DNA from: Streptomyces prunicolor NBRC 13075
GTDB taxonomy: Bacteria > Actinomycetota > Actinomycetes > Streptomycetales > Streptomycetaceae
DNA: 64,000 bases
Reading direction: 5' to 3'
NCBI RefSeq assembly: GCF_000367365.1
Contig: NZ_BARF01000127.1
Span: 1 to 64,000 of the forward strand
Shown: one piece after another, positions 19,875 to 27,642 of the stretch
Layout of the letters: every line of letters starts with the position of its first letter
How positions within the stretch are numbered: the first letter of the stretch is position 1
Program-made: the position numbers and the translations under genes
Notes under the pieces: generated by a model
The model's input: the letters and a program-made list of their open reading frames with translations, nothing else
The model's database searches: none
What the model was told of the DNA's origin: nothing

Positions 19875-20546
19875 TCAGCCGTGCCCGCCGGCCCGCACCA
19901 GCCCCGTCTCGTACGCCAGGACGACGACCTGCACCCGGTCCCGCAGGCCGAGCTTGGTCAGGATGCGGCCGACATGGGTCTTCACGGTCGCCTCGGACAG
20001 CACCAGGCGGGCCGCGATCTCGCCGTTGGACAGACCCTGGGCGACGAGGATCATGACCTCGCGCTCGCGCTCGGTGAGCCGCTCCAGCTCCTTGTGCTGG
20101 GGCTCCTTCCCGGTGGCGGGCAGCATCGGGGCGAAGCGATCCAGGAGGCGGCGGGTCGTCGAGGGCGCCACCACGGCGTCGCCGCTGTGCACGGAGCGGA
20201 TCGCGGTGAGCAGCTCGCCCGGCGGCACGTCCTTGAGCATGAAGCCGGAGGCACCGGCCTTCAGCCCGGAGAAGGCGTACTCGTCGAGGTCGAAGGTGGT
20301 CAGGATCAGCACCTTCGGCGGGTTCTCGCCCTGGCAGATGCGGCGGGTGGTCTCCACGCCGTCCAGCTTCGGCATACGGACGTCCATCAGCACCACGTCG
20401 ACCGCGGTCGCCGCCAGCACCTGAAGGGCCTCGACGCCGTCGCCCGCCTCCGCGACGACCTCCATGTCCGGCTGGGCGGCGAGCACCATCCGGAACCCGG
20501 TGCGCAGCAGCACCTGGTCGTCGACGAGCATCACGCGGATCGCCAT
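19875..20546 (-). CDS. NarL/FixJ-family response regulator
   Basis: Two-component response regulator of 223 aa. Receiver domain: MLVDDQVLLRTGFRMVL (acid pocket DD), phospho-acceptor Asp in VVLMDVRMPKLDG (about 54), the switch Thr in LILTTF and Lys in GFMLKDVPPGEL. LuxR-type HTH: LTEREREVMILVAQGLSNGEIAARL then SEATVKTHVGRILTKL (residues about 155-205). The ATG at 20546 gives the canonical MAIRVMLVDD start; an in-frame upstream stretch to 20636 would add LND-repeat sequence. It follows its histidine kinase in the same operon. Confidence 0.95.
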   Translation of the reverse strand: MAIRVMLVDDQVLLRTGFRMVLAAQPDMEVVAEAGDGVEALQVLAATAVDVVLMDVRMPKLDGVETTRRICQGENPPKVLILTTFDLDEYAFSGLKAGASGFMLKDVPPGELLTAIRSVHSGDAVVAPSTTRRLLDRFAPMLPATGKEPQHKELERLTEREREVMILVAQGLSNGEIAARLVLSEATVKTHVGRILTKLGLRDRVQVVVLAYETGLVRAGGHG

Positions 20547-20576
20547 CGGGTCCTCTTCCGTTCCGTCAACAGGATC

Positions 20577-20639
20577 GTTCAACAATTGGCTCAACAAGTC
20601 GTTCGACGACCGGTCGTTCAACAGGTCGTTCAACAATTC
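20577..20639. repeat. Degenerate 12-bp tandem repeat between kinase and regulator genes
   Basis: Five units of the form GTTCAACAATTG, GCTCAACAAGTC, GTTCGACGACCG(+GTC), GTTCAACAGGTC, GTTCAACAATTC lie in the gap between the kinase stop and the regulator ATG. In the regulator frame they would encode a leucine/asparagine/aspartate repeat (LLND) joined to the receiver domain. Confidence 0.75.
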
Positions 20640-20671
20640 CTTACAGGTGTCACTGCCCGGCGTACGAAAGA

Positions 20672-21877
20672 TCAGTGCGCGGGTTTCAGTGGCAGCAGCG
20701 CACTGATACGGAAGCCGCCACCGGGCCGCGGTCCCGCGTCCAGCGTTCCCCCGACCATGCCCACCCGCTCACGCATACCGATCAGACCATGCCCCTGGCC
20801 GTCGGCGCCGCCCTCCTCGTACAGCTCGTGCGGGGCTCCCTTGCCGTCGTCCTCGACGAGCAACCCGAGGCCGTCGTCGAAGTAGACCAGCCGCACACTG
20901 GCGCCCGTGTTCGGGCCGCCGTGCTTGCGGGTGTTGGTGAGCGCCTCCTGGACGATCCGGTACGCCGTCAGCTCGACGCCGCTGGGCAGCGGGCGCGGGG
21001 TGCCCTCGACCTTGAAGTCGACGGGCAGTCCGGACGTACGGCACTGCTCGACCAGGTCGTCGATCTGCTCGACGTCCGGCTGCGGCACGTACTCGCCGGC
21101 CTCCTTGTGCTCGCCGGTGCGCAGCACGCCCAGCAGACGGCGCATCTCCGCGAGGGCCTGGCGGCCGGTGGAGGAGATCGTCTCCAGGGCCTTCTTCGCC
21201 TGGTCCGGCGCCGAGTCGAGGACATAGGCGGCGCCGTCGGCCTGGACCACCATCACCGACACGTTGTGCGCGACCACGTCGTGCAGCTCGCGGGCGATCC
21301 GGGCACGCTCGGCGGCGACCGCGACCTTCGCCTGCGCCTCGCGCTCCTTCTCCAGCCGGGCGGCGCGCTCCTCCAGCTGCGCGAAGTACGCGCGCCGGGT
21401 GCGCATCGAGTCGCCGAGCACCCAGGCCAGTGCGAACGGCACCGTCTGGAAGATCGCCAGCGCGACCAGCCCGGCGGAACTGGTGTGCTCCTGGGGCCAG
21501 CGGATCTGCGCGAGGGTCGCCGCGGACAGACCGGAGGCCAGGGCGAAGCGGGAGGCCCAGCGGGCGCCGACCGCGGCGACCGTGTAGACGATCACCAGCA
21601 TGGCGAAGTCGGCCACCACGGGCTCGATGTCGAGGACCAGTTGCGCGAGGCCCGTCGCCCCGGCCAGGACGAGCATCTTCTCCGGCCAGCGGCGGCGCAG
21701 CGCGATCGCCACACACATGACGGCGGAAGCCGCGATCGCCCCGGCGGCCGTCCCGTGCCGGCCCGACGCATAGCTGGTACTCGCGATGCTCACGCCGCTC
21801 AGCCCCAGCAGGAAGACAGCCCAGAAGGTGTCGACCCATGTCGGGTGTCTGCGGAGGAAGTCGTAGAGGCGCTGCAC
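20672..21877 (-). CDS. NarL-type sensor histidine kinase
   Basis: Membrane histidine kinase of 401 aa. Four to five hydrophobic segments fill residues about 15-165 with almost no extracytoplasmic loop, so it is likely an intramembrane- or cytoplasm-sensing kinase. A coiled segment (FAQLEERAARLEKEREAQ) leads to the HisKA_3 box RARIARELHDVVAHNVSVMV (phospho-His about 205) and the HATPase with N box EALTNTRKHGG, G1 DDGKG and G2 GHGLIGMRERV. GTG 21877. It is upstream of the response regulator, separated only by the 12-bp repeats. The stimulus is unknown. Confidence 0.95.
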   Translation of the reverse strand: MQRLYDFLRRHPTWVDTFWAVFLLGLSGVSIASTSYASGRHGTAAGAIAASAVMCVAIALRRRWPEKMLVLAGATGLAQLVLDIEPVVADFAMLVIVYTVAAVGARWASRFALASGLSAATLAQIRWPQEHTSSAGLVALAIFQTVPFALAWVLGDSMRTRRAYFAQLEERAARLEKEREAQAKVAVAAERARIARELHDVVAHNVSVMVVQADGAAYVLDSAPDQAKKALETISSTGRQALAEMRRLLGVLRTGEHKEAGEYVPQPDVEQIDDLVEQCRTSGLPVDFKVEGTPRPLPSGVELTAYRIVQEALTNTRKHGGPNTGASVRLVYFDDGLGLLVEDDGKGAPHELYEEGGADGQGHGLIGMRERVGMVGGTLDAGPRPGGGFRISALLPLKPAH

Positions 21878-21995
21878 GTAACCCAGCGTAGGGATGCGTG
21901 CGGTGTGCCGGGGTCAACCGGAGGATCGATCCGTATACGCCCCGCGTACTCCCCAAGGTGGAGGCCCCGTTGTCCTCTGCACTTAGTCTGACCAC

Positions 21996-23027
21996 GTGAC
22001 GGAAGACACCACGGGCCGGTGGCGCGGCTGGCGGACGGCGGCCGAGGAGGCCCTGTACGGGCCCGAGGGCTTCTACCGCAGACCCGAGGGACCCGCCGGA
22101 CACTTCCGTACGTCGGTGCACGCGTCGACGCTCTTCGCGGGCGCCGTGGCGCGGCTGCTGTGCCGGGTGGACGAGGCGCTGGACCGACCACCCGAACTCG
22201 GCTTCGTGGACCTGGCCGCCGGCCGCGGTGAACTGGTGACCGGCGTGCTCGCCGCGCTGCCCGCCGAAGTGACCGCACGCGTGCGTGCGTACGCCGTCGA
22301 GATCGCCGACCGCCCCGTAGGACTCGATCCCCGTGTCGAGTGGCTGACCGAGCCCCCGAAGGGGATCACCGGGCTGCTGTTCGCGAACGAGTGGCTGGAC
22401 AACGTGCCCGTGGAGGTCGCCGAGGTGGACTCCACCGGCGTACCGCGACTCGTGCTCGTACGGCAGGACGGGACCGAGCGGCTCGGGGAGCCGGTGGCCG
22501 GTACGGATGCCGAGTGGCTCGCGCGGTGGTGGCCGCTGGCGCCGGAGGAGGGGCTGCGTGCCGAGATCGGCCTCCCCAGGGACACGGCCTGGGCCTCCGC
22601 CGTCGCCTGCGTCGACCGGGGACTCGCGATCGCCGTCGACTACACGCACACCAGGGACACCCGCCCCCCGTTCGGCACGCTCACGGGTTTCCGCGAGGGC
22701 CGCGAGACGGCACCCGTACCGGACGGCTCCTGCGACGTCACGGCACACGTGGCACTGGACGCCTGCGCGCAAGCGGGCGCTACGGCGACCACGCCGGCGG
22801 GCGCGCTCCCCAGGGCACGCCTGCTCACGCAACGCGCCGCCCTGCGCGCCCTCGGCATCACAGGCGCGCGCCCCCCGCTCACGCTGGCCTCCACCGACCC
22901 GACGGCGTACGTCCGCGCCCTCGCGGGCGCCGGCGAGGCGGCCGAACTCACCGCGACCGGCGGACTCGGCGACTTCGGCTGGCTCGTGCGGTCGGTTGGA
23001 ATTCCGGACCCGCTCGACGAGCCGTGA
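21996..23027 (+). CDS. SAM-dependent methyltransferase of the NDUFAF7/MidA family
   Basis: Class I methyltransferase-like protein of 343 aa. The family start is visible: a segment like GPEGFYRRPEGPAGHFRTS (the YY..GD.ftT region of NDUFAF7 proteins), SAM motif I FVDLAAGRGELVTGVL (residues about 69-84), YAVEIADRP, and FANEWLDNVPVEVAEV, equivalent to the ANE.fDa.P motif. In mitochondria NDUFAF7 dimethylates an arginine of the complex I subunit NDUFS2, the homologue of NuoD. Here the gene ends 54 bp from the stop of a convergent nuoD-like gene. GTG 21996 is used. Activity on that NuoD is inferred, not shown. Confidence 0.8.
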   Translation: MTEDTTGRWRGWRTAAEEALYGPEGFYRRPEGPAGHFRTSVHASTLFAGAVARLLCRVDEALDRPPELGFVDLAAGRGELVTGVLAALPAEVTARVRAYAVEIADRPVGLDPRVEWLTEPPKGITGLLFANEWLDNVPVEVAEVDSTGVPRLVLVRQDGTERLGEPVAGTDAEWLARWWPLAPEEGLRAEIGLPRDTAWASAVACVDRGLAIAVDYTHTRDTRPPFGTLTGFREGRETAPVPDGSCDVTAHVALDACAQAGATATTPAGALPRARLLTQRAALRALGITGARPPLTLASTDPTAYVRALAGAGEAAELTATGGLGDFGWLVRSVGIPDPLDEP

Positions 23028-23061
23028 CTCGCCAAAACAGTGAACAGCCCCTACTGGGCCC

Positions 23062-23101
23062 CTACTTGTCGATGTCCCCGACTACTTGTCGATGTCCCCG
23101 A
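23062..23101. repeat. Perfect 20-bp tandem duplication at the nuoD-like 3' end
   Basis: CTACTTGTCGATGTCCCCGA occurs twice, head to tail (23062-23081, 23082-23101). The second copy carries the last codons (DIDK) and stop of the nuoD-like gene; the first is an extra copy downstream of the stop. Confidence 0.95.
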
Positions 23102-24233
23102 CCACGAAGAACAACGACCCCAGGATCGCCACCATGTCCGCCACCAGCGTCCCCGGCAGCAGCACCGCGAGCGCCTGGATGTTGTTGTAGGACGCCGAGC
23201 GCAGCTTCAGCCGGTACGGGGTCTTCTCGCCCTTGCTGACGAGGTAGTAGCCGTTGATGCCGAGCGGGTTCTCGGTCCATGCGTACGTGTGCCCCTCGGG
23301 CGCCTTCAGGACCTTCGGGAGCCGCTGGTTGATCGGCCCGGGCTCCAGTCCGGCGAGCCGGTCGAGGCAGGCGTCCGCGAGGTCGAGCGCGTTGTGGGTC
23401 TGCTCCAGGAGCACCTCGAAGCGGGCGAGGCAGTCTCCCTCCTGGCGTGTGACGACCTTCAGGGTGTCCTGGAGTTCGCCGTACGCGAGGTACGGCTCGT
23501 CGCGCCGCAGGTCGAAGTCGACGCCCGAGGCGCGCGCGATGGGCCCGCTCACTCCGTAGGCGTGCACGGCCTCCGCCGACAGCTCGCCCACCCCACGCGT
23601 GCGGCCCCGGAAGATCTCGTTGCCGAGCACCAGGTCGTCGAAGCGGTCCATCCGGGAGCGCACCGCGGCGACGGCCTCACGCGCGCGTGCCGTCCAGCCC
23701 AACGGGACGTCCTCCTTGAGGCCGCCCACGCGGTTGAACATGTAGTGCATGCGCCCGCCGGAAACCTCCTCCATGACGTTCTGGAGGACCTCGCGCTCCC
23801 GGAACGCGTAGAACACCGGGGTGATGCCGCCGAGTTCGAGGGGGTACGACCCCAGGAACATCAGGTGGTTGAGCACCCGGTTCAGCTCGGCGAGCAGCGT
23901 GCGCGTCCACACCGCGCGCGGGGGCACCTCCATGCCGAGCATGCGCTCCACCGCGAGGACGACGCCCAGCTCGTTCGAGAAGGCCGACAGCCAGTCGTGG
24001 CGGTTGGCGAGCATGATGATCTGGCGGTAGTCGCGCGCCTCGAAGAGCTTCTCGGCGCCGCGGTGCATATAGCCGATCACCGGCTCCGCGTGCTGGATGC
24101 GCTCGCCGTCCAGGACGAGCCGCAGCCGCAGCACACCGTGCGTGGAGGGGTGCTGGGGGCCGATGTTGAGCACCATGTCGGTGCTCTCCGCGGCGCCGCC
24201 GATCCCGACCATGGTCTCCGTCGTGGGAGTCAT
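23082..24233 (-). CDS. nuoD2: Stand-alone NADH-quinone oxidoreductase subunit D-like protein
   Basis: 383-aa homologue of the 49-kDa complex I subunit NuoD. Diagnostic segments: NIGPQHPSTHGVLRLRLVL with both quinone-site histidines, VIGYMHRGAEKLFEARDY, LNRVLNHLMFLGSYPLELGG, PVFYAFREREVL, RMHYMFNRVGGLKEDVP, and C-terminal RLKLRSASYNNIQAL and ending VVGDIDK. The Tyr that binds the quinone headgroup (MDY in Thermus Nqo4, LDY in mammals) is Trp here (HDW). The arginine of HRGAEK aligns with NDUFS2 Arg85, the NDUFAF7 target. No other nuo gene is nearby, so it is a paralogue outside the nuo operon. ATG 24233; divergent from a PH-domain gene 31 bp away. Confidence 0.92.
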   Translation of the reverse strand: MTPTTETMVGIGGAAESTDMVLNIGPQHPSTHGVLRLRLVLDGERIQHAEPVIGYMHRGAEKLFEARDYRQIIMLANRHDWLSAFSNELGVVLAVERMLGMEVPPRAVWTRTLLAELNRVLNHLMFLGSYPLELGGITPVFYAFREREVLQNVMEEVSGGRMHYMFNRVGGLKEDVPLGWTARAREAVAAVRSRMDRFDDLVLGNEIFRGRTRGVGELSAEAVHAYGVSGPIARASGVDFDLRRDEPYLAYGELQDTLKVVTRQEGDCLARFEVLLEQTHNALDLADACLDRLAGLEPGPINQRLPKVLKAPEGHTYAWTENPLGINGYYLVSKGEKTPYRLKLRSASYNNIQALAVLLPGTLVADMVAILGSLFFVVGDIDK

Positions 24234-24264
24234 GGACACAGTCTCTCGTACGTACGCTTGCGGC

Positions 24265-24765
24265 ATGGAAACGGGGACTGCCACGCAGGACGACGCGGCG
24301 CGCGAGCCGGTGTGGACCGGGCTGCCGCCGGGGCTGCTGAAGATGCGACGGCTGTTGCTGGTGGTGTGGCTGGGGCTGCTGACCGTGGTCCTGGGCGTGC
24401 TCCTGAACCTGTTCGCGGGGCCCGCCTGGGCGGCGTTCGCGCTGCTGCCGCTCGCCCTCATCGCGTGGGGCTGGGTGCTGCTGGGCCGCAACTGGCGCTC
24501 CTGGAGGTACGCCGAGCGCGCCGACGACCTGCTGATCAGCAGGGGTGTGCTGTGGCACCACGAGACGATCGTGCCGTACGGGCGGATGCAGCTCGTGGAG
24601 GTGACCTCGGGGCCCGTGGAGCGGCACTTCGGGCTGGCCAGCGTGCAGTTGCACACGGCGGCCGCGGCGACCGACGCGACCATCCCGGGGCTCGTCCCGG
24701 CCGAGGCCGAACGGCTGCGCGACCGGCTCACCGAGCTGGGCGAGGCCCGATCGGCGGGGCTGTGA
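24265..24765 (+). CDS. PH domain-containing membrane protein (YdbS-like)
   Basis: 166-aa protein with two adjacent hydrophobic segments (residues about 27-70, LLLVVWLGLLTVVLG and AFALLPLALIAWGWVLLG) then a bacterial PH (bPH2) domain: DLLISRGVLWHHETIVPYGRMQLVEV, FGLASVQLHTA, ending TIPGLVPAEAERLRDRL. This is the small partner of the two-gene YdbS/YdbT unit found across bacteria. Its stop overlaps the start of the next gene (GTGA), so the two are translated together. Function of the pair is not settled; links to membrane or antimicrobial-peptide stress are known for some homologues. Confidence 0.88.
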   Translation: METGTATQDDAAREPVWTGLPPGLLKMRRLLLVVWLGLLTVVLGVLLNLFAGPAWAAFALLPLALIAWGWVLLGRNWRSWRYAERADDLLISRGVLWHHETIVPYGRMQLVEVTSGPVERHFGLASVQLHTAAAATDATIPGLVPAEAERLRDRLTELGEARSAGL

Positions 24766-26135
24766 CGACGCCGGGCGCCGACAAGGACGTACCCGAGGCG
24801 ATCGAGGGCATCGAGGCCACCGAGGTCGTACGGATGCAAGTGCCGCTCGTGGAGCGGCGGTTGCATCCGGTGACGCCGTTGCGGCGGGCGTGGGCGCCGG
24901 TCGCCGTCATCATCGGGTGGGCGGTGCACGACCCCAACCAGGCGCAGGAGCAGCTGACCCGGCTGACCACGGTCACGCTGCTCATCGGGCTCGCCGTGTT
25001 CGTCCCGGCCGCCGCTCTGTACGGCTTTCTCACCTGGTGGTTCACGCACTTCGCGGTGACCGACACCGAACTGCGCATCCGTACCGGGCTGTTGTTCCGG
25101 CGCACCGCGCACATCCGGCTGGAGCGCATCCAGGCCGTCGACGTGACACAGCCCCTCCTCGCGCGCGTGGCGGGCGTCGCCAAGCTGAAGCTGGACGTCG
25201 TAGGGACCGACAAGAAGGACGAACTCGCCTTCCTGGGAGAGGGCGAGGCGCGGGCGCTGCGGGCCGAACTCCTCGCGCGGGCGGCCGGGTTCGCGCCCGA
25301 GACCGCGCACGAGGTCGGCGAGGCGCCCTCAAGGCAGCTGCTGCACGTGCCGGCCGGTGTCCTCGCGGTGTCCCTGGTCCTGACCGCCGCCACCTGGGTG
25401 TCGCTGGCCGCCGCACTCGTCGTACCGCCACTCCTGTGGTTCGCCACCCACAGCGTGTGGACGGTCCTCGCGACCGCGCTGCCGCTGCTGGGCGCGGCGG
25501 GCGCGAGCAGCGTGGGGCGGTTCGTCGGGGAGTACGACTGGACGGTGGGCGAGTCCCCGGACGGGCTGCGCATCGACCACGGGCTGCTGGACCGCACGCA
25601 CGAGACGGTGCCCCCGGGACGGGTGCAGACCGTGCGGATCGTGGAACCGCTGCTGTGGCGGCGGCGCGGCTGGGTGCGGGTGGAGCTGGACGTGGCCGGG
25701 TCGTCCAACTCCGTTCTGGTGCCGGTCGCCCCGCGCGAGATCGCCGAGTCGGTCGTCGCGCGCGTGCTTCCCGGCGTGACCGTGCCGCCACGCGAGGCGC
25801 TGTCCCGCCCGCCGCGACGGGCCGGCCGCTGCGTGCCGCTGTGGTGGCGCGGCTACGGCCTCGCGGTCACCGACACGGTGTTCGCGGCCCGGCACGGACT
25901 GCTCCGCCGCAGCCTGGCGCTGGTGCCGCACGCGAAGGTGCAGAGCGTACGGCTCACGCAAGGGCCCTGGGAGCGCTTCTGGCGGCTTGCCGAGGTCCAT
26001 GTGGACACCGGGGCGAACAAGACCGTCACAGCGCGTCTGCGGGACGCGGAGGAGGCCGCGGAGCTGCTCAGGGGGCAGGCCGAGCGGTCACGGACGGGCC
26101 GCCGGGACGCCCGCCCGGACCGCTGGATGGCCTGA
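24762..26135 (+). CDS. PH domain-containing membrane protein (YdbT-like)
   Basis: 457-aa protein with repeated units of two transmembrane segments plus a bPH2 domain. PH units are marked by LRIRTGLLFRRTAHIRLERI (about 100-120), LRIDHGLLDRTHETVPPGRV (about 270-290) and the last by FAARHGLLRRSLALVPHAKV (about 375-395). Hydrophobic pairs occur near residues 48-90 and 195-250. GTG 24762 overlaps the upstream stop. The very long open frame that runs back to 23040 is an artefact of GC-rich DNA. The pair faces away from nuoD2. Confidence 0.88.
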   Translation: MTTPGADKDVPEAIEGIEATEVVRMQVPLVERRLHPVTPLRRAWAPVAVIIGWAVHDPNQAQEQLTRLTTVTLLIGLAVFVPAAALYGFLTWWFTHFAVTDTELRIRTGLLFRRTAHIRLERIQAVDVTQPLLARVAGVAKLKLDVVGTDKKDELAFLGEGEARALRAELLARAAGFAPETAHEVGEAPSRQLLHVPAGVLAVSLVLTAATWVSLAAALVVPPLLWFATHSVWTVLATALPLLGAAGASSVGRFVGEYDWTVGESPDGLRIDHGLLDRTHETVPPGRVQTVRIVEPLLWRRRGWVRVELDVAGSSNSVLVPVAPREIAESVVARVLPGVTVPPREALSRPPRRAGRCVPLWWRGYGLAVTDTVFAARHGLLRRSLALVPHAKVQSVRLTQGPWERFWRLAEVHVDTGANKTVTARLRDAEEAAELLRGQAERSRTGRRDARPDRWMA

Positions 26136-26153
26136 CGTCACGTCAGGACCCGT

Positions 26154-27548
26154 TCAGGAAGCGGCGCTGCGCAGGCCGTGGAGGTTGATCTGCTCGGTCT
26201 CGTCGTGTGCCGTCAGGTCGATGATCTGGCCGACACCGACATCGCGCGACCGCTCGTCGGCGGGCTTGAACTGCCCCTCCGCCTCCGCCTTGTGCACGGC
26301 GAGGGCCTCCTGGCCCACGACGTCGGCGAGATCCTCGTTCTGTACGGCGTCCATCGCGGCGGTCGTCGCCCCCTTCTGCATACCGAAGAAGTCGAACCCG
26401 CCCTCGATCATCGGCCGCCGTACGGGAGACGCCGGTACGACGGCCACTGCGGTCGGCACGGTGAAGTGCCCCGACGGGTGCGCGGACTGGGGCAGTTGGG
26501 CGGACTGCGCGGCCGGGGGAACGGCGGCCGCGTGCTCATGCCCGTCGACCGCCTCGGGCTTCCCCTCCGCCTCGTCCTCCTGCGCGGCCTCCGAGTCGGC
26601 ACCGCCGCTGTCGGCCGGCACCGGGGCGGGCCGGGCCCGCCCGGTGTCCTTCGACGCGAGGTTCTTGGGCGCAAGGTTCTTGGGCGCAAGGTTCTTCGGC
26701 GCGGGGACGTTCGGCTCGGGGTCCTGGGGCTCCGTGTCCTTCGGCGCGGAATCCTGAGGCTCGGGCGCCGGGGTCTCACCGTCGTCGTCGAGCCGGACCA
26801 GCGCGGCCTTGGCCCGCAGGAACAGCTTGGACCCCTCCGGGGAGAACACCGTGGACTCCGCGGGCTTCTCCGCGACGGGCTCCTTGACGGCCTCGACCGC
26901 CTCGGACTCCTCGTCCTCGGTCTCACCCTCGGCGTCCGTCTCGTCCGCGGAGTCGACCGAAGCAGCCACAGCCTCGGTGTCGTCCGTCGCGACCTCGTCG
27001 TCCTGGAGCTCCAGGTCCGCGTGGGCGTCCACGTCCGCCGAGGCGTCGCCGTCGCCGTCCACCGCGACCGGTGGCAACGCGCGCGTGGGTTCCGCGGCCT
27101 CTATCTCCAGCAGGCGGCGGCCCTCCAGGGCGCTCGCGCGCTCGGTCTCCGCCGTGGCGTACCGGCGCAGCAGGGCCGCGTGTTCGTTGCGCAGGCCCGC
27201 CAGCTCCGTGCGCTTGGCGCGCAGCTTGTGCTCCAGCTTGACGCGGAGTTCGCGCGACTCGTCGAGGTCGGACTCGAGTTCGGCGAGCCGCTCCTCGTAG
27301 CGCCATTCGTCGCTCGTACGCGCGCGTATCAGGTCGGCGACCTGCTTGCCCGCCTGTGTGTCCCAGCGGCGCATGAACGCCGCGCCGACGAGCGCGGTCG
27401 CGGCGGCGATGGCCGCGACTATGCGCAGCGCGGCCGGTTGCGAGAAGACCCAGGGCCCGAAGGCGCAGACGAGCGACACGCCTGCGATCGCCGAGGGGGG
27501 CAACAACCGGTGCAACGGCGGGGAATGGCGGTGACGTCCACGTGGCAT
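26154..27548 (-). CDS. Membrane-anchored coiled-coil protein with long disordered region
   Basis: 464-aa protein of no named family that I can assign. Two transmembrane segments (residues about 18-36 and 41-58) are followed by a coiled coil (about 75-145: ERLAELESDLDESRELRVKLEHKLRAKRTELAGL-type heptads, interrupted here to keep the run short), then an acidic, Pro-rich disordered region with three or four KNLAP-type pentapeptide repeats (about 290-305), and a conserved-looking C-terminal segment (MIEGGFDFFGMQKG, then QIIDLTAHDETEQINLHGL). The layout suggests a scaffold attached to the cytoplasmic membrane. Convergent with the PH-domain pair. Confidence 0.8.
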   Translation of the reverse strand: MPRGRHRHSPPLHRLLPPSAIAGVSLVCAFGPWVFSQPAALRIVAAIAAATALVGAAFMRRWDTQAGKQVADLIRARTSDEWRYEERLAELESDLDESRELRVKLEHKLRAKRTELAGLRNEHAALLRRYATAETERASALEGRRLLEIEAAEPTRALPPVAVDGDGDASADVDAHADLELQDDEVATDDTEAVAASVDSADETDAEGETEDEESEAVEAVKEPVAEKPAESTVFSPEGSKLFLRAKAALVRLDDDGETPAPEPQDSAPKDTEPQDPEPNVPAPKNLAPKNLAPKNLASKDTGRARPAPVPADSGGADSEAAQEDEAEGKPEAVDGHEHAAAVPPAAQSAQLPQSAHPSGHFTVPTAVAVVPASPVRRPMIEGGFDFFGMQKGATTAAMDAVQNEDLADVVGQEALAVHKAEAEGQFKPADERSRDVGVGQIIDLTAHDETEQINLHGLRSAAS

Positions 27549-27558
27549 GGCCAGAAAC

Positions 27559-27597
27559 TTACCGCGCGTAGGCGAATGATGGTGCCCCGCGCGGTAA
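27559..27597. promoter_or_regulatory. 10-bp inverted repeat upstream of the coiled-coil gene
   Basis: TTACCGCGCG (27559-27568) pairs perfectly with CGCGCGGTAA (27588-27597) around a 19-base spacer. It lies just upstream of the coiled-coil gene ATG and downstream of the esterase stop (both minus). No T-tract follows on the minus strand, so an operator is as likely as a terminator. Confidence 0.4.
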
Positions 27598-27642
27598 AAA
27601 CACAGTGACCCCTATTCCCTCACACGGGTTCGGCGGTCACTT

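Noticed and set aside
23040..24761. Long N-terminal extension of the YdbT-like protein
   Set aside because: It overlaps nuoD2 and the YdbS-like gene; the GTGA overlap at 24762 marks the true start.
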